Under the pieces are notes generated by a model, which was given only the letters and a program-made list of their open reading frames with translations, searched no databases and had not been told where the DNA came from. The position numbers and the translations under genes are program-made. A stretch of DNA of 64,000 bases, from positions 62,001 through 126,000 of the forward strand of contig NZ_AMRV01000008.1 of assembly GCF_000342165.1 (NCBI RefSeq), read 5' to 3'. The stretch comes from Pacificimonas flava (GTDB lineage: Bacteria > Pseudomonadota > Alphaproteobacteria > Sphingomonadales > Sphingomonadaceae). Positions 53,278-63,289 of this stretch are shown here, piece after piece (the stretch's first letter is position 1; the number at the start of each line of letters is the position of its first letter).

Positions 53278-55866
53278 ATGAACATCGAGAAATTCTCCGA
53301 CCGTGCGAAGGGCTTCCTGCAGGCCGCGCAGACGGCCGCCATTCGCGAAAGCCACCAGCGAGTCGAACCCGTGCATCTTCTGAAGGCGCTGCTCGACGAT
53401 GAGCAGGGGATGGCGTCGGGCCTGATCGCGAAAACGGACGGCGACCCGCGTACGGCGGTGCAACTGACGGATCAGGCGCTGTCGAAGATCCCGAAGGTCT
53501 CGGGCTCCGGCGCGCAGGACGTGAACTGGAGCGCGGATGCCGCCCGCGTGCTGACGCAGGCGGAGGAGAGTGCGAAGAAGGCCGGCGACAGTTTCGTCAC
53601 CGTTCAGCAGATGCTGCTGGCCCTCGCGCTGTCGCCGGGCGAAGCCGGAGCGGCGCTGAAGACTGCCGGGGTGACGCCGCAGGGCTTGAACGCCGCGATC
53701 CGTGAACTGACAGGTGGCCGTACCGCCGATACGGCGGGCGCGGAAAACCAGTATGACGCCCTGAAGAAATTCGCGCAGGACCTGACGGAGCGTGCGCGGG
53801 CGGGCAAAATCGACCCCATTATCGGCCGGGACGAGGAAATCCGCCGCACCATTCAGGTGCTGGCGCGGCGCACCAAGAACAACCCTGTGCTGATCGGCGA
53901 TCCCGGCGTCGGCAAGACCGCCATTGCCGAGGGGCTCGCCCTGCGCATTGCGAACGGCGATGTTCCCGACGGCATCAAGAACCGCACGCTGATGTCGCTG
54001 GACATGGGGGCGCTGATCGCCGGCGCGAAATATCGCGGAGAGTTCGAGGAGCGCCTGAAGGGCGTGCTCGACGAGGTGAAGGCCGCCGAAGGAAACATCA
54101 TCCTGTTCATCGACGAGATGCACGTCCTCGTCGGCGCGGGCAAGACGGACGGGGCAATGGATGCCTCAAACCTCATCAAACCCGCGCTCGCCCGCGGCGA
54201 ACTGCACTGCATCGGTGCCACGACCCTGGACGAGTATCGCAAATATATCGAGAAGGACGCCGCGCTGGAGCGTCGCTTTCAGCCCGTTCTGGTCGGCGAG
54301 CCGTCGGTGGAGGATACCATTTCCATTCTGCGCGGCATCAAGGACAAGTACGAACTTCATCACGGCGTGCGGATCACGGACGGGGCGCTGGTCGCCGCCG
54401 CGCAGCTGTCGCATCGCTATATTTCCGACCGGTTCCTGCCCGACAAGGCCATCGACCTGATGGACGAGGCCGCGAGCCGCATCCGCATGGAGGTGGAATC
54501 GAAGCCGGAGGAGATCGAGACTCTCGACCGCCGCATCATCCAGCTGAAGATCGAGGAATCCGCACTCGAGCGCGAAACGGACGACGCATCCAAATCGCGC
54601 CTCGACAATGTTCGCAAGGAACTGGCGGACCTGGAGGAGCAAGCGGCCGCCCTGACACAGCGCTGGCAGGCGGAGCGTGACAAGATCAGCAGCGAACAGC
54701 AGGTGAAGGAGCAGCTGGACCAGGCGCGGATCGAACTGGAGCAGGCGCAGCGCGAAGGCAATCTGCAACGGGCCGGCGAACTGAGCTACGGCGTCATCCC
54801 GGATCTGGAGCGCCAGGTTCAGGCAGCCGCGCAGGCGTCGGAAGGCGCCATGCTGCGCGAGGAAGTGACGTCCGATGACATCGCCTCCGTCGTCGCGCGG
54901 TGGACCGGCATCCCCATGGAACGGATGATGGAGGGCGAGCGGGAAAAACTGCTGAGCATGGAAAGCGAGCTCGGGCGCCGCGTCATCGGGCAGGAGCAGG
55001 CCGTGGAGGTCGTGTCAAAGGCCGTGCGCCGCGCCCGCGCGGGGCTGAAGGATCCGAACCGGCCGCTGGGCAGCTTTCTGTTCCTGGGGCCGACCGGCGT
55101 CGGCAAGACCGAACTGACCAAGGCGCTGGCCGAATTTCTGTTCGACGATCCGAACGCGATGGTGCGCATCGACATGTCGGAATTCATGGAGAAGCATTCC
55201 GTCGCCCGCCTGATCGGCGCGCCGCCGGGCTATGTCGGCTATGACGAGGGCGGCGTCCTGACAGAGGCGGTGCGCCGCAAGCCCTATCAGGTCGTCCTGT
55301 TCGACGAAGTGGAAAAGGCCCACCCCGACGTCTTCAACGTCCTGCTACAGCTTCTCGACGATGGACGTCTGTCGGACAGCCATGGCCATACGGTCGACTT
55401 TTCGAATACCATCATCATCCTGACATCGAACCTCGGATCGCATTTCCTGAGCGAACTGCGTGCGGATCAGGACGTGTCGGAGGTTGAGGACGCGGTGATG
55501 GAGGTGGTGCGCGGCCATTTCCGGCCCGAGTTCCTGAACCGACTGGACGACATCATTCTGTTCCACCGCCTCGCCGAGGCGCATATGGGACCCATCGTCG
55601 ATATCCAGCTTGGCAGAGTGGAGGCGCTGCTGCGGGACCGTAAGATCCGTCTCGACCTGACGCCAGCGGCACGCGCCTGGCTGGGCCGGGTGGGTTACGA
55701 TCCCGTCTATGGCGCCCGCCCTCTGAAGCGGGCGATCCAACGCTACGTGCAGGATCCGCTGGCCGACCGTATTCTGTCAGGCGGCGTGCCGGATGGCGCA
55801 TCGGTTCACATTGACGAAGGCGACAAGGAACTGAGCTTTACGGTCCATCCCGTCCCTGTCACTTAA
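53278..55866 (+). CDS. clpB: ATP-dependent disaggregase ClpB
   Basis: A hexameric AAA+ chaperone that with DnaK rescues aggregated proteins. Full length at 862 residues. An N domain of two Clp repeats, first AAA+ domain with GDPGVGKTA and FIDEMH, the middle coiled coil (from about residue 410; [19 protein letters not shown]) that distinguishes ClpB from ClpA/C, and second AAA+ domain with GPTGVGKTE and [11 protein letters not shown]. The C-terminal arginine fingers and sensor region [14 protein letters not shown] are intact. Heat-shock promoter at 53175-53202. Confidence 0.98.
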   Translation: MNIEKFSDRAKGFLQAAQTAAIRESHQRVEPVHLLKALLDDEQGMASGLIAKTDGDPRTAVQLTDQALSKIPKVSGSGAQDVNWSADAARVLTQAEESAKKAGDSFVTVQQMLLALALSPGEAGAALKTAGVTPQGLNAAIRELTGGRTADTAGAENQYDALKKFAQDLTERARAGKIDPIIGRDEEIRRTIQVLARRTKNNPVLIGDPGVGKTAIAEGLALRIANGDVPDGIKNRTLMSLDMGALIAGAKYRGEFEERLKGVLDEVKAAEGNIILFIDEMHVLVGAGKTDGAMDASNLIKPALARGELHCIGATTLDEYRKYIEKDAALERRFQPVLVGEPSVEDTISILRGIKDKYELHHGVRITDGALVAAAQLSHRYISDRFLPDKAIDLMDEAASRIRMEVESKPEEIETLDRRIIQLKIEESALERETDDASKSRLDNVRKELADLEEQAAALTQRWQAERDKISSEQQVKEQLDQARIELEQAQREGNLQRAGELSYGVIPDLERQVQAAAQASEGAMLREEVTSDDIASVVARWTGIPMERMMEGEREKLLSMESELGRRVIGQEQAVEVVSKAVRRARAGLKDPNRPLGSFLFLGPTGVGKTELTKALAEFLFDDPNAMVRIDMSEFMEKHSVARLIGAPPGYVGYDEGGVLTEAVRRKPYQVVLFDEVEKAHPDVFNVLLQLLDDGRLSDSHGHTVDFSNTIIILTSNLGSHFLSELRADQDVSEVEDAVMEVVRGHFRPEFLNRLDDIILFHRLAEAHMGPIVDIQLGRVEALLRDRKIRLDLTPAARAWLGRVGYDPVYGARPLKRAIQRYVQDPLADRILSGGVPDGASVHIDEGDKELSFTVHPVPVT

Positions 55867-55872
55867 ATTTCT

Positions 55873-55892
55873 GGCGCGGGACGCCCCGCGCC
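55873..55892 (+). terminator. Hairpin after clpB (weak terminator candidate)
   Basis: GGCGCGGG (55873-55880) / CCCGCGCC (55885-55892), 4-nt loop, beginning 6 bases past the clpB stop. It has no following T tract, so it may stabilise the 3' end rather than terminate. Confidence 0.4.
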
Positions 55893-55970
55893 ATTAACCC
55901 TGATAGCGGCCGCAGAGACAATAATGGGGCGGCAGGGGGTCACGATGTTAAGGCAGCAGGCGACGTCCTG

Positions 55971-57746
55971 ATGACATTCGAGCGCGCTCTTCGTGGTTTT
56001 GCAGGACGTGCGGTCGATACCGAAGGTCTTGAGGGACGTCGGCTGCTGGCACGACTATATTTGCGGCAGACGACCCTCAGTCTGCTGTTCGCCTTTCTCA
56101 GTTATATGGCGACGCTGATCCTGATCTACGGACGGTTTCCGTGGCGACTGGATGCGGTCTGGGCCGCCGTGACGGGCGCGCTGCTTCTTTACGGGGTCTA
56201 TCGGCGGCGGCGCGGCGGCCGGCTGGCACTGACGGAAGTTTATGCCCGAATGCTCCTTCGCGGGGCGCCCTATCTGTGCGCCGCCATCGGCATATGCTGG
56301 GGGATCACCGCACTTGCCCTTCCCTATCTGGGAGAGGGGCGACAGGTCGCGCTGACCGTCGTAGCCTTTGCACTCGTCGTCGGCGCGACGTCCACGCTCA
56401 GCGCCGTGCCGAAGGCGGCCTTCGCCTTCATCATCCCGGTCAGTGTTCCGTTTCTGGTTGCCTACCTGACGGCGCCCACCTGGACGGGCGTCCTCCTCGG
56501 CATTCTCGGAATCATTTTCGTCCTGATCATGCTGGTCGGCCTTCGGCTCAACAGTACCGGGCTGCTCGCCGAGGTCGAAGCGCGCGATTCCGCCATAAGT
56601 GCACGCCGCGCGGCGGAGAACGCGCAGGCCGCCCTCGACGCCTCGCAAATGCGCTGGAGCGAATTCTCACGCTCCGCCGAGGCGTTCGCCCTGTTCGACC
56701 GCTCCGGGCGGCTGATGCTGTGGAACGAACCGTACAGGCGGCTTTTCCGCATTGAGAGTTCGGCCCTGTTCGTCGGAGCCCGACCAAAGGATTACCTGTC
56801 TGAGGACGAAACATGCGCGGAGATGCGCTTTCTGGAACGGCAGGAGCAGATTCCGCTCGATTTTCATGAAACGGTGCCGCGAGGCGGCCGATGGTACCGA
56901 ACCACCATGGCCATGCTCTCCACGGGCGAGATCGCCATCACCCACATGGACGTGACCGAACTGAAGGAAAACGAAAAGAAGCTGATCGCCATGCGCGATG
57001 TTCTCGTCGCGCAGCGCAACAGGGCAGAGAGCGCGAACCAGGCGAAGTCGAACTTCCTTGCGAAAATGAGCCACGAACTGCGTACGCCCTTGAACGCCGT
57101 CATCGGGTTTGCCGAGCTGATCGTTCAGGACCATGATCGCGGCCGCGCCGATGCGAAACGCCATTCCGGCTATGCGCGGCTTATTTCCGATAGCGGCCGC
57201 CACCTCCTCGCCATCGTCGACGATCTTCTGGACCTGACACGGATCGAGACGGGCCAGCTGACGCTGCGGGAATCGGAGGTCGATCTTGGCGAGATGATGC
57301 GGAGCGCCCGGCTCCTCGTCGAGGGGCGCGGTCATGACCGGCGCATCGCATTCCGCGAGGCGTTCCCCGAGGTTCCCCTGATCGTCTGGGCCGACCGGCG
57401 CCTTCTCAGCCAGGCGATCATCAACCTGATGGAAAATTCGGTGAAGTTCTGCGGCGACGATCCCGTCATAGAACTGGCAGTCACAGGCGGCAACGGAACG
57501 GAGGGCGCCGAGCTGATCGTGCGCGACAACGGCATCGGCATTCCAGAGGGGCTGTTCGAGCAGGTGCAGGCGCCCTTCTTTCAGGTGGAAGACAGCGAAA
57601 CGCGGCGCTATGGCGGCGTTGGCCTCGGCCTTGCCCTTGTCCGCGAATTCGCGGCCATGCACGGCGGCGGCCTGAAACTGTCCCGGCGCGAACCGGCAGG
57701 CCTGGAAGTCCGCCTGTGCCTGCCCCAGGAAAGGGTGGTTGGATAG
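55971..57746 (+). CDS. Six-TM PAS sensor histidine kinase
   Basis: A 591-residue inner-membrane kinase. Six hydrophobic segments occupy residues 30-200 (for instance LSLLFAFLSYMATLILIYG, VALTVVAFALVVGATSTL and GVLLGILGIIFVLIMLVGL), a linker coiled coil follows, then a PAS domain (EFSRSAEAFALFDRSGRLML), a DHp helix with phospho-acceptor His368 in AKMSHELRTPLNAVIG, and a HATPase domain with NLMENSVKFCGDD, DNGIGIPEG and GGVGLGLALVREFA. No receiver domain and no response regulator next to it. The signal is unknown. Confidence 0.93.
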   Translation: MTFERALRGFAGRAVDTEGLEGRRLLARLYLRQTTLSLLFAFLSYMATLILIYGRFPWRLDAVWAAVTGALLLYGVYRRRRGGRLALTEVYARMLLRGAPYLCAAIGICWGITALALPYLGEGRQVALTVVAFALVVGATSTLSAVPKAAFAFIIPVSVPFLVAYLTAPTWTGVLLGILGIIFVLIMLVGLRLNSTGLLAEVEARDSAISARRAAENAQAALDASQMRWSEFSRSAEAFALFDRSGRLMLWNEPYRRLFRIESSALFVGARPKDYLSEDETCAEMRFLERQEQIPLDFHETVPRGGRWYRTTMAMLSTGEIAITHMDVTELKENEKKLIAMRDVLVAQRNRAESANQAKSNFLAKMSHELRTPLNAVIGFAELIVQDHDRGRADAKRHSGYARLISDSGRHLLAIVDDLLDLTRIETGQLTLRESEVDLGEMMRSARLLVEGRGHDRRIAFREAFPEVPLIVWADRRLLSQAIINLMENSVKFCGDDPVIELAVTGGNGTEGAELIVRDNGIGIPEGLFEQVQAPFFQVEDSETRRYGGVGLGLALVREFAAMHGGGLKLSRREPAGLEVRLCLPQERVVG

Positions 57747-57794
57747 GCCCGTCTAATATCTTGCGTAGACGAGAGCGGACGATAGGCCGGTGCC

Positions 57795-58811
57795 ATGAAA
57801 CAAGATTATCCTCTCTCCGATCCGGACTGGCTTGCTCATCGACACGACTATCTTAACTATCAGTATCACTTTCTTCTCGCCCCTCGAGCGGTACGCAGAG
57901 ACGCCCTATTCGCAACTGACGAATATCTTCCAGCGGATTTGCGTTCGGTAACCATTTCAGAGGCCGAGGTAAGGAACGCGGCCCCCGATCAAGGCGCACT
58001 CAGCTATATATTTCATTCCGGTTTTTGCTGTTCGACATTAATGGCGAACGCGCTCGAGATTGCTGGGCATTGCACAAGCTTGAAGGAGCCCATGCTGCTG
58101 AACGACCTCGTCGGTTTTGGTCAACATTCGGGCAGGCGGAACGAACTCCCCGCAGTTCTCGAAACGGCGCTAAGGCTTCTTGCGAAGCCTTTTGATCCCA
58201 ATAGCTTGATGCTTTTAAAGCCTTCAAATGTTCTAAATGGGTTTGCCCAGCCCATGCTAAACCTTAGGCCTGCCTCCAAAGCCCTCTTGATGTTTGCACC
58301 GCTGCCAGTATTCCTTGGGTCGATTGCGCGCAAAGGCCTTTGGGGCCGACTATGGGCGCGCGAACTTTTCCTCGTCTTGCGATCGCAGAACCTTACAGAC
58401 TTAGGATTTGATGATCAGCAATATTTTGGTCAAACCGATCTGCAAATCGCCGCGATCTGCTGGCTCGCACATATGAAAATTTTTCAAGATTTGATCGATC
58501 GCCTCGGCAGCGCGCGGGTGAGAACGCTGGACAGTGAAACCACAGTCGAAATGCCGCACCAGGTTTTAGAGAGCGCGCTCATCTTCCTCGGGTTAGATGT
58601 ACCTGAGGATGTCCGGGACGATATTGTCCGAAAAGGTGCCTTTCGCAAGCATTCGAAGTCTGGTGATGCCTTCTCACGGGAAGAACGGCGCATCGAGCAG
58701 TCGAAAGGAGACGCTCCGCATGCCGACGAGATCGAGAAGGTTTCACTTTGGGCTCATCAAATCGCCGAACGGAACGCGATCCCGCTGCGCCCGCAGGCCT
58801 CTCTTCTTTAG
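57795..58811 (+). CDS. Sulfotransferase-like P-loop protein
   Basis: A 338-residue protein with a P-loop resembling the 5'-phosphosulfate-binding loop of PAPS-dependent sulfotransferases: YIFHSGFCCSTLMANAL, residues 71-86. The second PAPS loop is less clear; LMLLKPSNVLNG is a candidate 3'-phosphate strand. No signal peptide. Base composition is visibly more A+T-rich than the operons to the left and codon choice is less G/C-ended. The stop overlaps the convergent TPR/oxygenase gene by 4 bases. The sulfate acceptor is unknown, and sulfation itself is inferred from the loop. Confidence 0.75.
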   Translation: MKQDYPLSDPDWLAHRHDYLNYQYHFLLAPRAVRRDALFATDEYLPADLRSVTISEAEVRNAAPDQGALSYIFHSGFCCSTLMANALEIAGHCTSLKEPMLLNDLVGFGQHSGRRNELPAVLETALRLLAKPFDPNSLMLLKPSNVLNGFAQPMLNLRPASKALLMFAPLPVFLGSIARKGLWGRLWARELFLVLRSQNLTDLGFDDQQYFGQTDLQIAAICWLAHMKIFQDLIDRLGSARVRTLDSETTVEMPHQVLESALIFLGLDVPEDVRDDIVRKGAFRKHSKSGDAFSREERRIEQSKGDAPHADEIEKVSLWAHQIAERNAIPLRPQASLL

Positions 58812-60280
58812 GTTCTGGCAGGGGCGATGTCGAAGGCCACCGTCATTCGCTCCCCCGCTGCAAATGGTTCCGTGCCATGCCACATAATAGACGGAAACAG
58901 CACCAGACGCCCAGGCTTGGGCTCTACATAACATTGTGGTGACAGACCGAAATTCAGTTCCGGCGGAGGAGCCCCCAAGGCAAGCCAACCCGAAGGTGCT
59001 ACGCCTCTTTGGGGCGGTTCGGGCACAGTTACATAGAAGGCGGAGCTTAAATAGCCTTCCGGATGAATGTGAGGTGTGTGGTGCCCTGCCCCCTGTAGCC
59101 GCACCGACCAAGAGCCCGCAAATCTCACGACGTCAGGCTTGCTGCCAAATAGCGGATGAGAAAACTGCGCTAAATTTCGGCGAAGATGTTTGCGGACGGT
59201 CGTCGCCACGAGCCGTTTAAGGTTCTGAATCTCCGGCTCCGTTCTTGAAAAAAGTGGTCCATCGGTCTGTGTACCCCCCCGCACAGACTGACCCGCCATT
59301 TCCGCTTTCGCTACATGAAGTTGACGAAGTACACGCGCCAGACCGCTCAGGTCAATTTCCGTTCCCACGTCGTATATGCCGACAAGTTGAGGAGTATTAT
59401 CGAAGATCTCACATCTCGGGTCGCCCAAAATGCGCCAGACGGATGCAAGATAGGGAAGCATCTGCTGTACCGCTTGATCAGCAAGAAAACGCTCCCCAAT
59501 CGCAGCGGCCTGATCAAACCTACCGTACCGCGCCTCGTGGCGAATATGTCGGACAGCTAGACCGATTTGTTGAATAGGTTGCATTACATCGAATAGCTTA
59601 CTGGCTCGTTCATCATCGCCGATCTCTGAAGCAGACACAGCTTCGTAAACTTGAAAAACTCGAGCCTCTCCGGCTATTCTCCGAGCTTCCGTGACACGCT
59701 GATCGAGTTCCTGAAACCTTTCTACTTTAACAAGCAGGTCAAAGTAGCATTGCCATAATTGATGATTTTTCGGCAGGCCGGCCAGCGCGGCGGTTACGGA
59801 CGCACCATAAGCATCCCGCTCTCCCATCATCCATTGAAATGACGCCAAAAGTTCATGACCTTCGATCCACGAGGAGTTGCTGTGCAGAATGATCTGAAGA
59901 TCCGCAATGGCCTGATGTCCCCGCCCCTCTGCCATCTGCGCCGCCGCCCGTCCCAAGAGAACCGCACCATCAGCAGGCGCCAACCTGCGCGCATTTTCAA
60001 AAAGCTCATATGCCGCCCCTCCTGCTTCATGCGTTGCCCGGGCGAGTGCATGGGCGATTGCCGCGCTGGAAGGCATAAGGCGGCTGGCCACGCTTAGTGC
60101 GTCGACGGCCGGACGGGAGTCAGCCAGATCCCGATAAACCAGGCCCAAGGCGTGCCAAAGCCGCGCATCGCTTGAATTGGTCCTTACAGCCTCTTTTAAA
60201 GCTTGAAGCACGTCTTCGGACGCTCCGACACGACGCGCTGCACGCACCCGCTCAATAATCGCATCAGCGTCTGTCACCAT
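58808..60280 (-). CDS. TPR protein with C-terminal 2-oxoglutarate/Fe(II) oxygenase-like domain
   Basis: A 490-residue protein. Residues 1-330 are helical TPR-like repeats (ARLWHALGLVYRDLADSRPAVDAL and similar). The C-terminal 110 residues look like the putative 2OG-Fe(II) oxygenase family (2OG-FeII_Oxy_5): HHTPHIHPEGYLSSAFYV (His404/His406), distal His468 in IMWHGTEPF and Arg478 in AGERMTVAFDI for 2-oxoglutarate. The substrate may be a protein or peptide bound by the TPRs. ATG at 60280 chosen; ATG at 60295 is also possible, neither with a clear ribosome site. Lies just past a strong terminator of the TonB receptor gene. More A+T-rich than the neighbourhood to the left. Confidence 0.78.
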   Translation of the reverse strand: MVTDADAIIERVRAARRVGASEDVLQALKEAVRTNSSDARLWHALGLVYRDLADSRPAVDALSVASRLMPSSAAIAHALARATHEAGGAAYELFENARRLAPADGAVLLGRAAAQMAEGRGHQAIADLQIILHSNSSWIEGHELLASFQWMMGERDAYGASVTAALAGLPKNHQLWQCYFDLLVKVERFQELDQRVTEARRIAGEARVFQVYEAVSASEIGDDERASKLFDVMQPIQQIGLAVRHIRHEARYGRFDQAAAIGERFLADQAVQQMLPYLASVWRILGDPRCEIFDNTPQLVGIYDVGTEIDLSGLARVLRQLHVAKAEMAGQSVRGGTQTDGPLFSRTEPEIQNLKRLVATTVRKHLRRNLAQFSHPLFGSKPDVVRFAGSWSVRLQGAGHHTPHIHPEGYLSSAFYVTVPEPPQRGVAPSGWLALGAPPPELNFGLSPQCYVEPKPGRLVLFPSIMWHGTEPFAAGERMTVAFDIAPART

Positions 60281-60312
60281 TAATCTAAAAGCCATCCAGT
60301 TTGAGAAGGAGC

Positions 60313-60345
60313 AAAAAAAAGGGCGGCATGCCAAGCATGCCGCCC
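60313..60345 (-). terminator. Strong intrinsic terminator after TonB receptor (3)
   Basis: An 11-bp perfect stem GGGCGGCATGC (60321-60331) / GCATGCCGCCC (60335-60345) with a CAA loop. In the leftward transcript the hairpin is followed directly by eight U residues (60313-60320). It lies 22 bases past the receptor stop and about 20-30 bases before the next start on the same strand. Confidence 0.88.
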
Positions 60346-60367
60346 CCTAAAACAATCGACCAGCCGA

Positions 60368-63289
60368 TTAGAAGGTCAGACGACCCGTGATCGACATGCG
60401 ACGACCCAGCGCATCATACGTCGTCGGGTAAGTGTTACCCGAGTTGTACGAGCTCGACCCAACGTAGTTGCTGACGAGCGGCGGCTTCTTGTCGAACAAG
60501 TTGTTCACACCAGCCGTCAACTCGAAGTTCTCCGTTGCACGGAAACGAGCTGTCAGATCGAAGTAATTATATGCACTGATCGACCGATACTCTTCCAGGG
60601 CGCCGGAGTAGGCGGCCCCGATCGGCTCAAGATCAACACCGTCAAGCCAGGTCCAAAGCACCGAGACGTCCACCGCATCCAGCGACAGCGTCGTGCGGAA
60701 GTTGAACGTGTATTCCGGTGTGATCGGCTCGCAGTTCTCGCTGTAATAGCCCACACACTCACGGTTGAGAGAGGTCGGGCTGGCGCGGAACTTCAGCTTA
60801 TCGACCCAGTTGCCGTTAAAGTCGAAGTTCACGGCACCGAACGAGGCGGGGATCGAATAGGCGACGCGAAGGTCGACACCCGTCGTCTCAATCGTACCCT
60901 GGTTCGTGAGCTGCAGGATCAGACCCGGCGTATCGCCGCCGCCGTTAACGGAACCGTTCAACGGGTTGCGAACGATGTTCTGACACGCCGCAGGATCGCT
61001 ACCCTGCCCATCATTGTTCTGGCCGTAGCAAGGCACGAGGATGTCGCCCGGCGTTGGGTTGGTGATCGCATCCGTAACCTTGATATTATAATAATCGGCC
61101 GTGATCGCCAGCCCCGGAACCTGCGGCGGCTGCAGAACGAGACCAACCGTATAGCTCTTCGCCTTCTCAACATCGAGATCCGGGTTACCACCAGCGGTAG
61201 CATTAGCCTGCGAGGCATTCGGCGTGGGGATGTTGCCAATCTGACTCGAAGGTGCACCCTGAGCGATACAGATCGCGGTCAAAGCCGCATTACCAACCGG
61301 GTTGGAGCCCGCGCAGGGATCGGTCGACAGAGCGGTAAGTCCCGTCACGACCGGACTGAAGAGTTCGCTGATGTTCGGCGAACGTACCGCACGCTGATAA
61401 ATACCACGGACACGGTAGCCTTCGAAAGGCTCATAGGTACCACCAGCCTTCCACGTCGTGCTGGTGCCGGTGTTCGAGTAGTCAGAGTAGCGGATGCCTC
61501 CCTCTGCCGTCAGGCTGTAGATTCCTGGGATGTCTTCAAGGATAGGAACGATAAGCTCGCCAAAGACTTCCTTGACGTCGTAGCCGCCCGAGAAGCTGGG
61601 GCTTGGCGCGCCCGTACCCATGACCTCATCCTGGGTGCCAAAGGAAACGTCAGACACCTGGCTTGCACCATAGTCACGATATTCGGCGCCAAGCGCGAAG
61701 CCGACGGGCGTGTCGGTCAGGAAGCCCTGCTCACCCAGATCACCCGACAGCGAAGCGTTTGCCTGGAAAAGGGTCGTCTGGACCGTGTTACCAGCCGGCT
61801 GATTGAAGAAAGCGATCGATTCGTCGCTGACGGAAAGACCATCACCGAAGAGGTTGATCGGCGAACAGCCGTTCGACGTATCGACGCAGGTATCCGCATC
61901 GATCGCACGAAGCGCCTGCTGCACGCGGGACTTCAAACCCCAATTGGTAACATTCTGCCGACGATCCGACTCGCCATAGGTAGCGTATACGTCATAATCG
62001 ATCGTATCCGTCAGACTACCACGAACACCAGTCCAAATCTGAAACTGGTTGGTTGTGTAGCGTGTCTGGCGCGGCCCCATTTCGATCAGGCGACGGTTGA
62101 TGGTAACAGGAACCTCAAGATACCCGTCATCCGTAGGGTCTGTTGCCGCCCCTGCAGCAGCACAATCCGCCGCGCTCACACCGGCGCCCCCACAAATCTG
62201 GTTACGAATGGTGTCGTTGATGAACGGGTTGTTCAAAGGAAACTGCCACGTGTCGCCGAACAGGCCTGACGGGGCGAGCTGCAGATCAACAATCGACTTC
62301 GTGAACATGCCGCGCGTGTAGACTTCCACGTTGTCCGCGACCTCGTAGTGAGCATCGGCGAACACATTGAAGCGCTCAAGCGGCGTCTGGAAATAGTTGT
62401 CCGGAGCAAAGTTATACGTGTTGTAAGTGGGAACCAGCTGGCCAGTCTCAGGATCATACTGGTTGGTGCTGGAGTTATCGTCCCCGTCAAGAAGGCTTGT
62501 GATACGCGTTGGCTGGGCCGTTCCTGAGCCGACCTCGGACCCGTCATAGAAGAAGGTGTCCTGCGAAATCGAGCGGTTACCCTGAAGCACACCATCGATC
62601 TTCTGATATCCGACATTCATGGAGGCATTACCACGACCATCATCGAAGTTCGCGCCGAGAGTAACGTCACCGCGCACCCGGAAGCCGTCACCCGCTTCGG
62701 TAATGCCGGTCGTTCCAACAATCTCCGCGCCGGAGAAGTCACGCTTCAACACGAAGTTGGCGACACCCGAAATCGCGTCCGCACCGTACACGGAAGACGC
62801 ACCGCCGGTCACCACTTCAACGCGCTCGATCAACGCCAGGGGAATGATGTTCAGGTCAACCGTTCCGGCCAAGCTCGTCGGAACAAGACGCGTGCCATCG
62901 AGAAGAACCAGATTACGGTTCGTACCGAGATTACGCAGGTTCAGGGATGAGAAGCCGGCACTACCGTTGTTAACGGAACTATTAATACCCGGCGAGATGC
63001 CCGGCAGTTCCCCGATAAGTTCCTCCGCGTTGGTTGCCTGGCGCAACGCCGCCTCATTCTCGCCGACTACCTGCACCGGACTTGACTGAACGAGATTTGG
63101 ATTCGAAATGCGCGAACCGGTGATCACAATCGGATCGGTGACAACTGCTGGCGTTGCATTCTCAGAATCTTGATTCTGGGCAGCCGTAGCGGACTCATCA
63201 ACCTGGGCATAGCCCGGCGCAGCGAAAGCAGCGACCGCGACGAGAGCAGTGCTCGCCTTCAGCGCTGTGCGGTAAAATGTATTGGTCAC
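60368..63289 (-). CDS. TonB-dependent outer-membrane receptor (3)
   Basis: A 973-residue receptor of the same general class as receptor (1). GTG start at 63289 with GAGGGA upstream; signal peptide (ASTALVAVAAFAAPGYAQ), TonB-box-like TDPIVITGSRIS, plug (LNLRNLGTNRNLVLLDGTRL, VEVVTGGASSVYGADAISGV) and a barrel ending DALGRRMSITGRLTF. Receptors of this kind occur in sphingomonads beside TPR/oxygenase or sulfotransferase genes, as here. Substrate unknown; a peptide or modified-peptide ligand is one possibility. Confidence 0.95.
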   Translation of the reverse strand: MTNTFYRTALKASTALVAVAAFAAPGYAQVDESATAAQNQDSENATPAVVTDPIVITGSRISNPNLVQSSPVQVVGENEAALRQATNAEELIGELPGISPGINSSVNNGSAGFSSLNLRNLGTNRNLVLLDGTRLVPTSLAGTVDLNIIPLALIERVEVVTGGASSVYGADAISGVANFVLKRDFSGAEIVGTTGITEAGDGFRVRGDVTLGANFDDGRGNASMNVGYQKIDGVLQGNRSISQDTFFYDGSEVGSGTAQPTRITSLLDGDDNSSTNQYDPETGQLVPTYNTYNFAPDNYFQTPLERFNVFADAHYEVADNVEVYTRGMFTKSIVDLQLAPSGLFGDTWQFPLNNPFINDTIRNQICGGAGVSAADCAAAGAATDPTDDGYLEVPVTINRRLIEMGPRQTRYTTNQFQIWTGVRGSLTDTIDYDVYATYGESDRRQNVTNWGLKSRVQQALRAIDADTCVDTSNGCSPINLFGDGLSVSDESIAFFNQPAGNTVQTTLFQANASLSGDLGEQGFLTDTPVGFALGAEYRDYGASQVSDVSFGTQDEVMGTGAPSPSFSGGYDVKEVFGELIVPILEDIPGIYSLTAEGGIRYSDYSNTGTSTTWKAGGTYEPFEGYRVRGIYQRAVRSPNISELFSPVVTGLTALSTDPCAGSNPVGNAALTAICIAQGAPSSQIGNIPTPNASQANATAGGNPDLDVEKAKSYTVGLVLQPPQVPGLAITADYYNIKVTDAITNPTPGDILVPCYGQNNDGQGSDPAACQNIVRNPLNGSVNGGGDTPGLILQLTNQGTIETTGVDLRVAYSIPASFGAVNFDFNGNWVDKLKFRASPTSLNRECVGYYSENCEPITPEYTFNFRTTLSLDAVDVSVLWTWLDGVDLEPIGAAYSGALEEYRSISAYNYFDLTARFRATENFELTAGVNNLFDKKPPLVSNYVGSSSYNSGNTYPTTYDALGRRMSITGRLTF

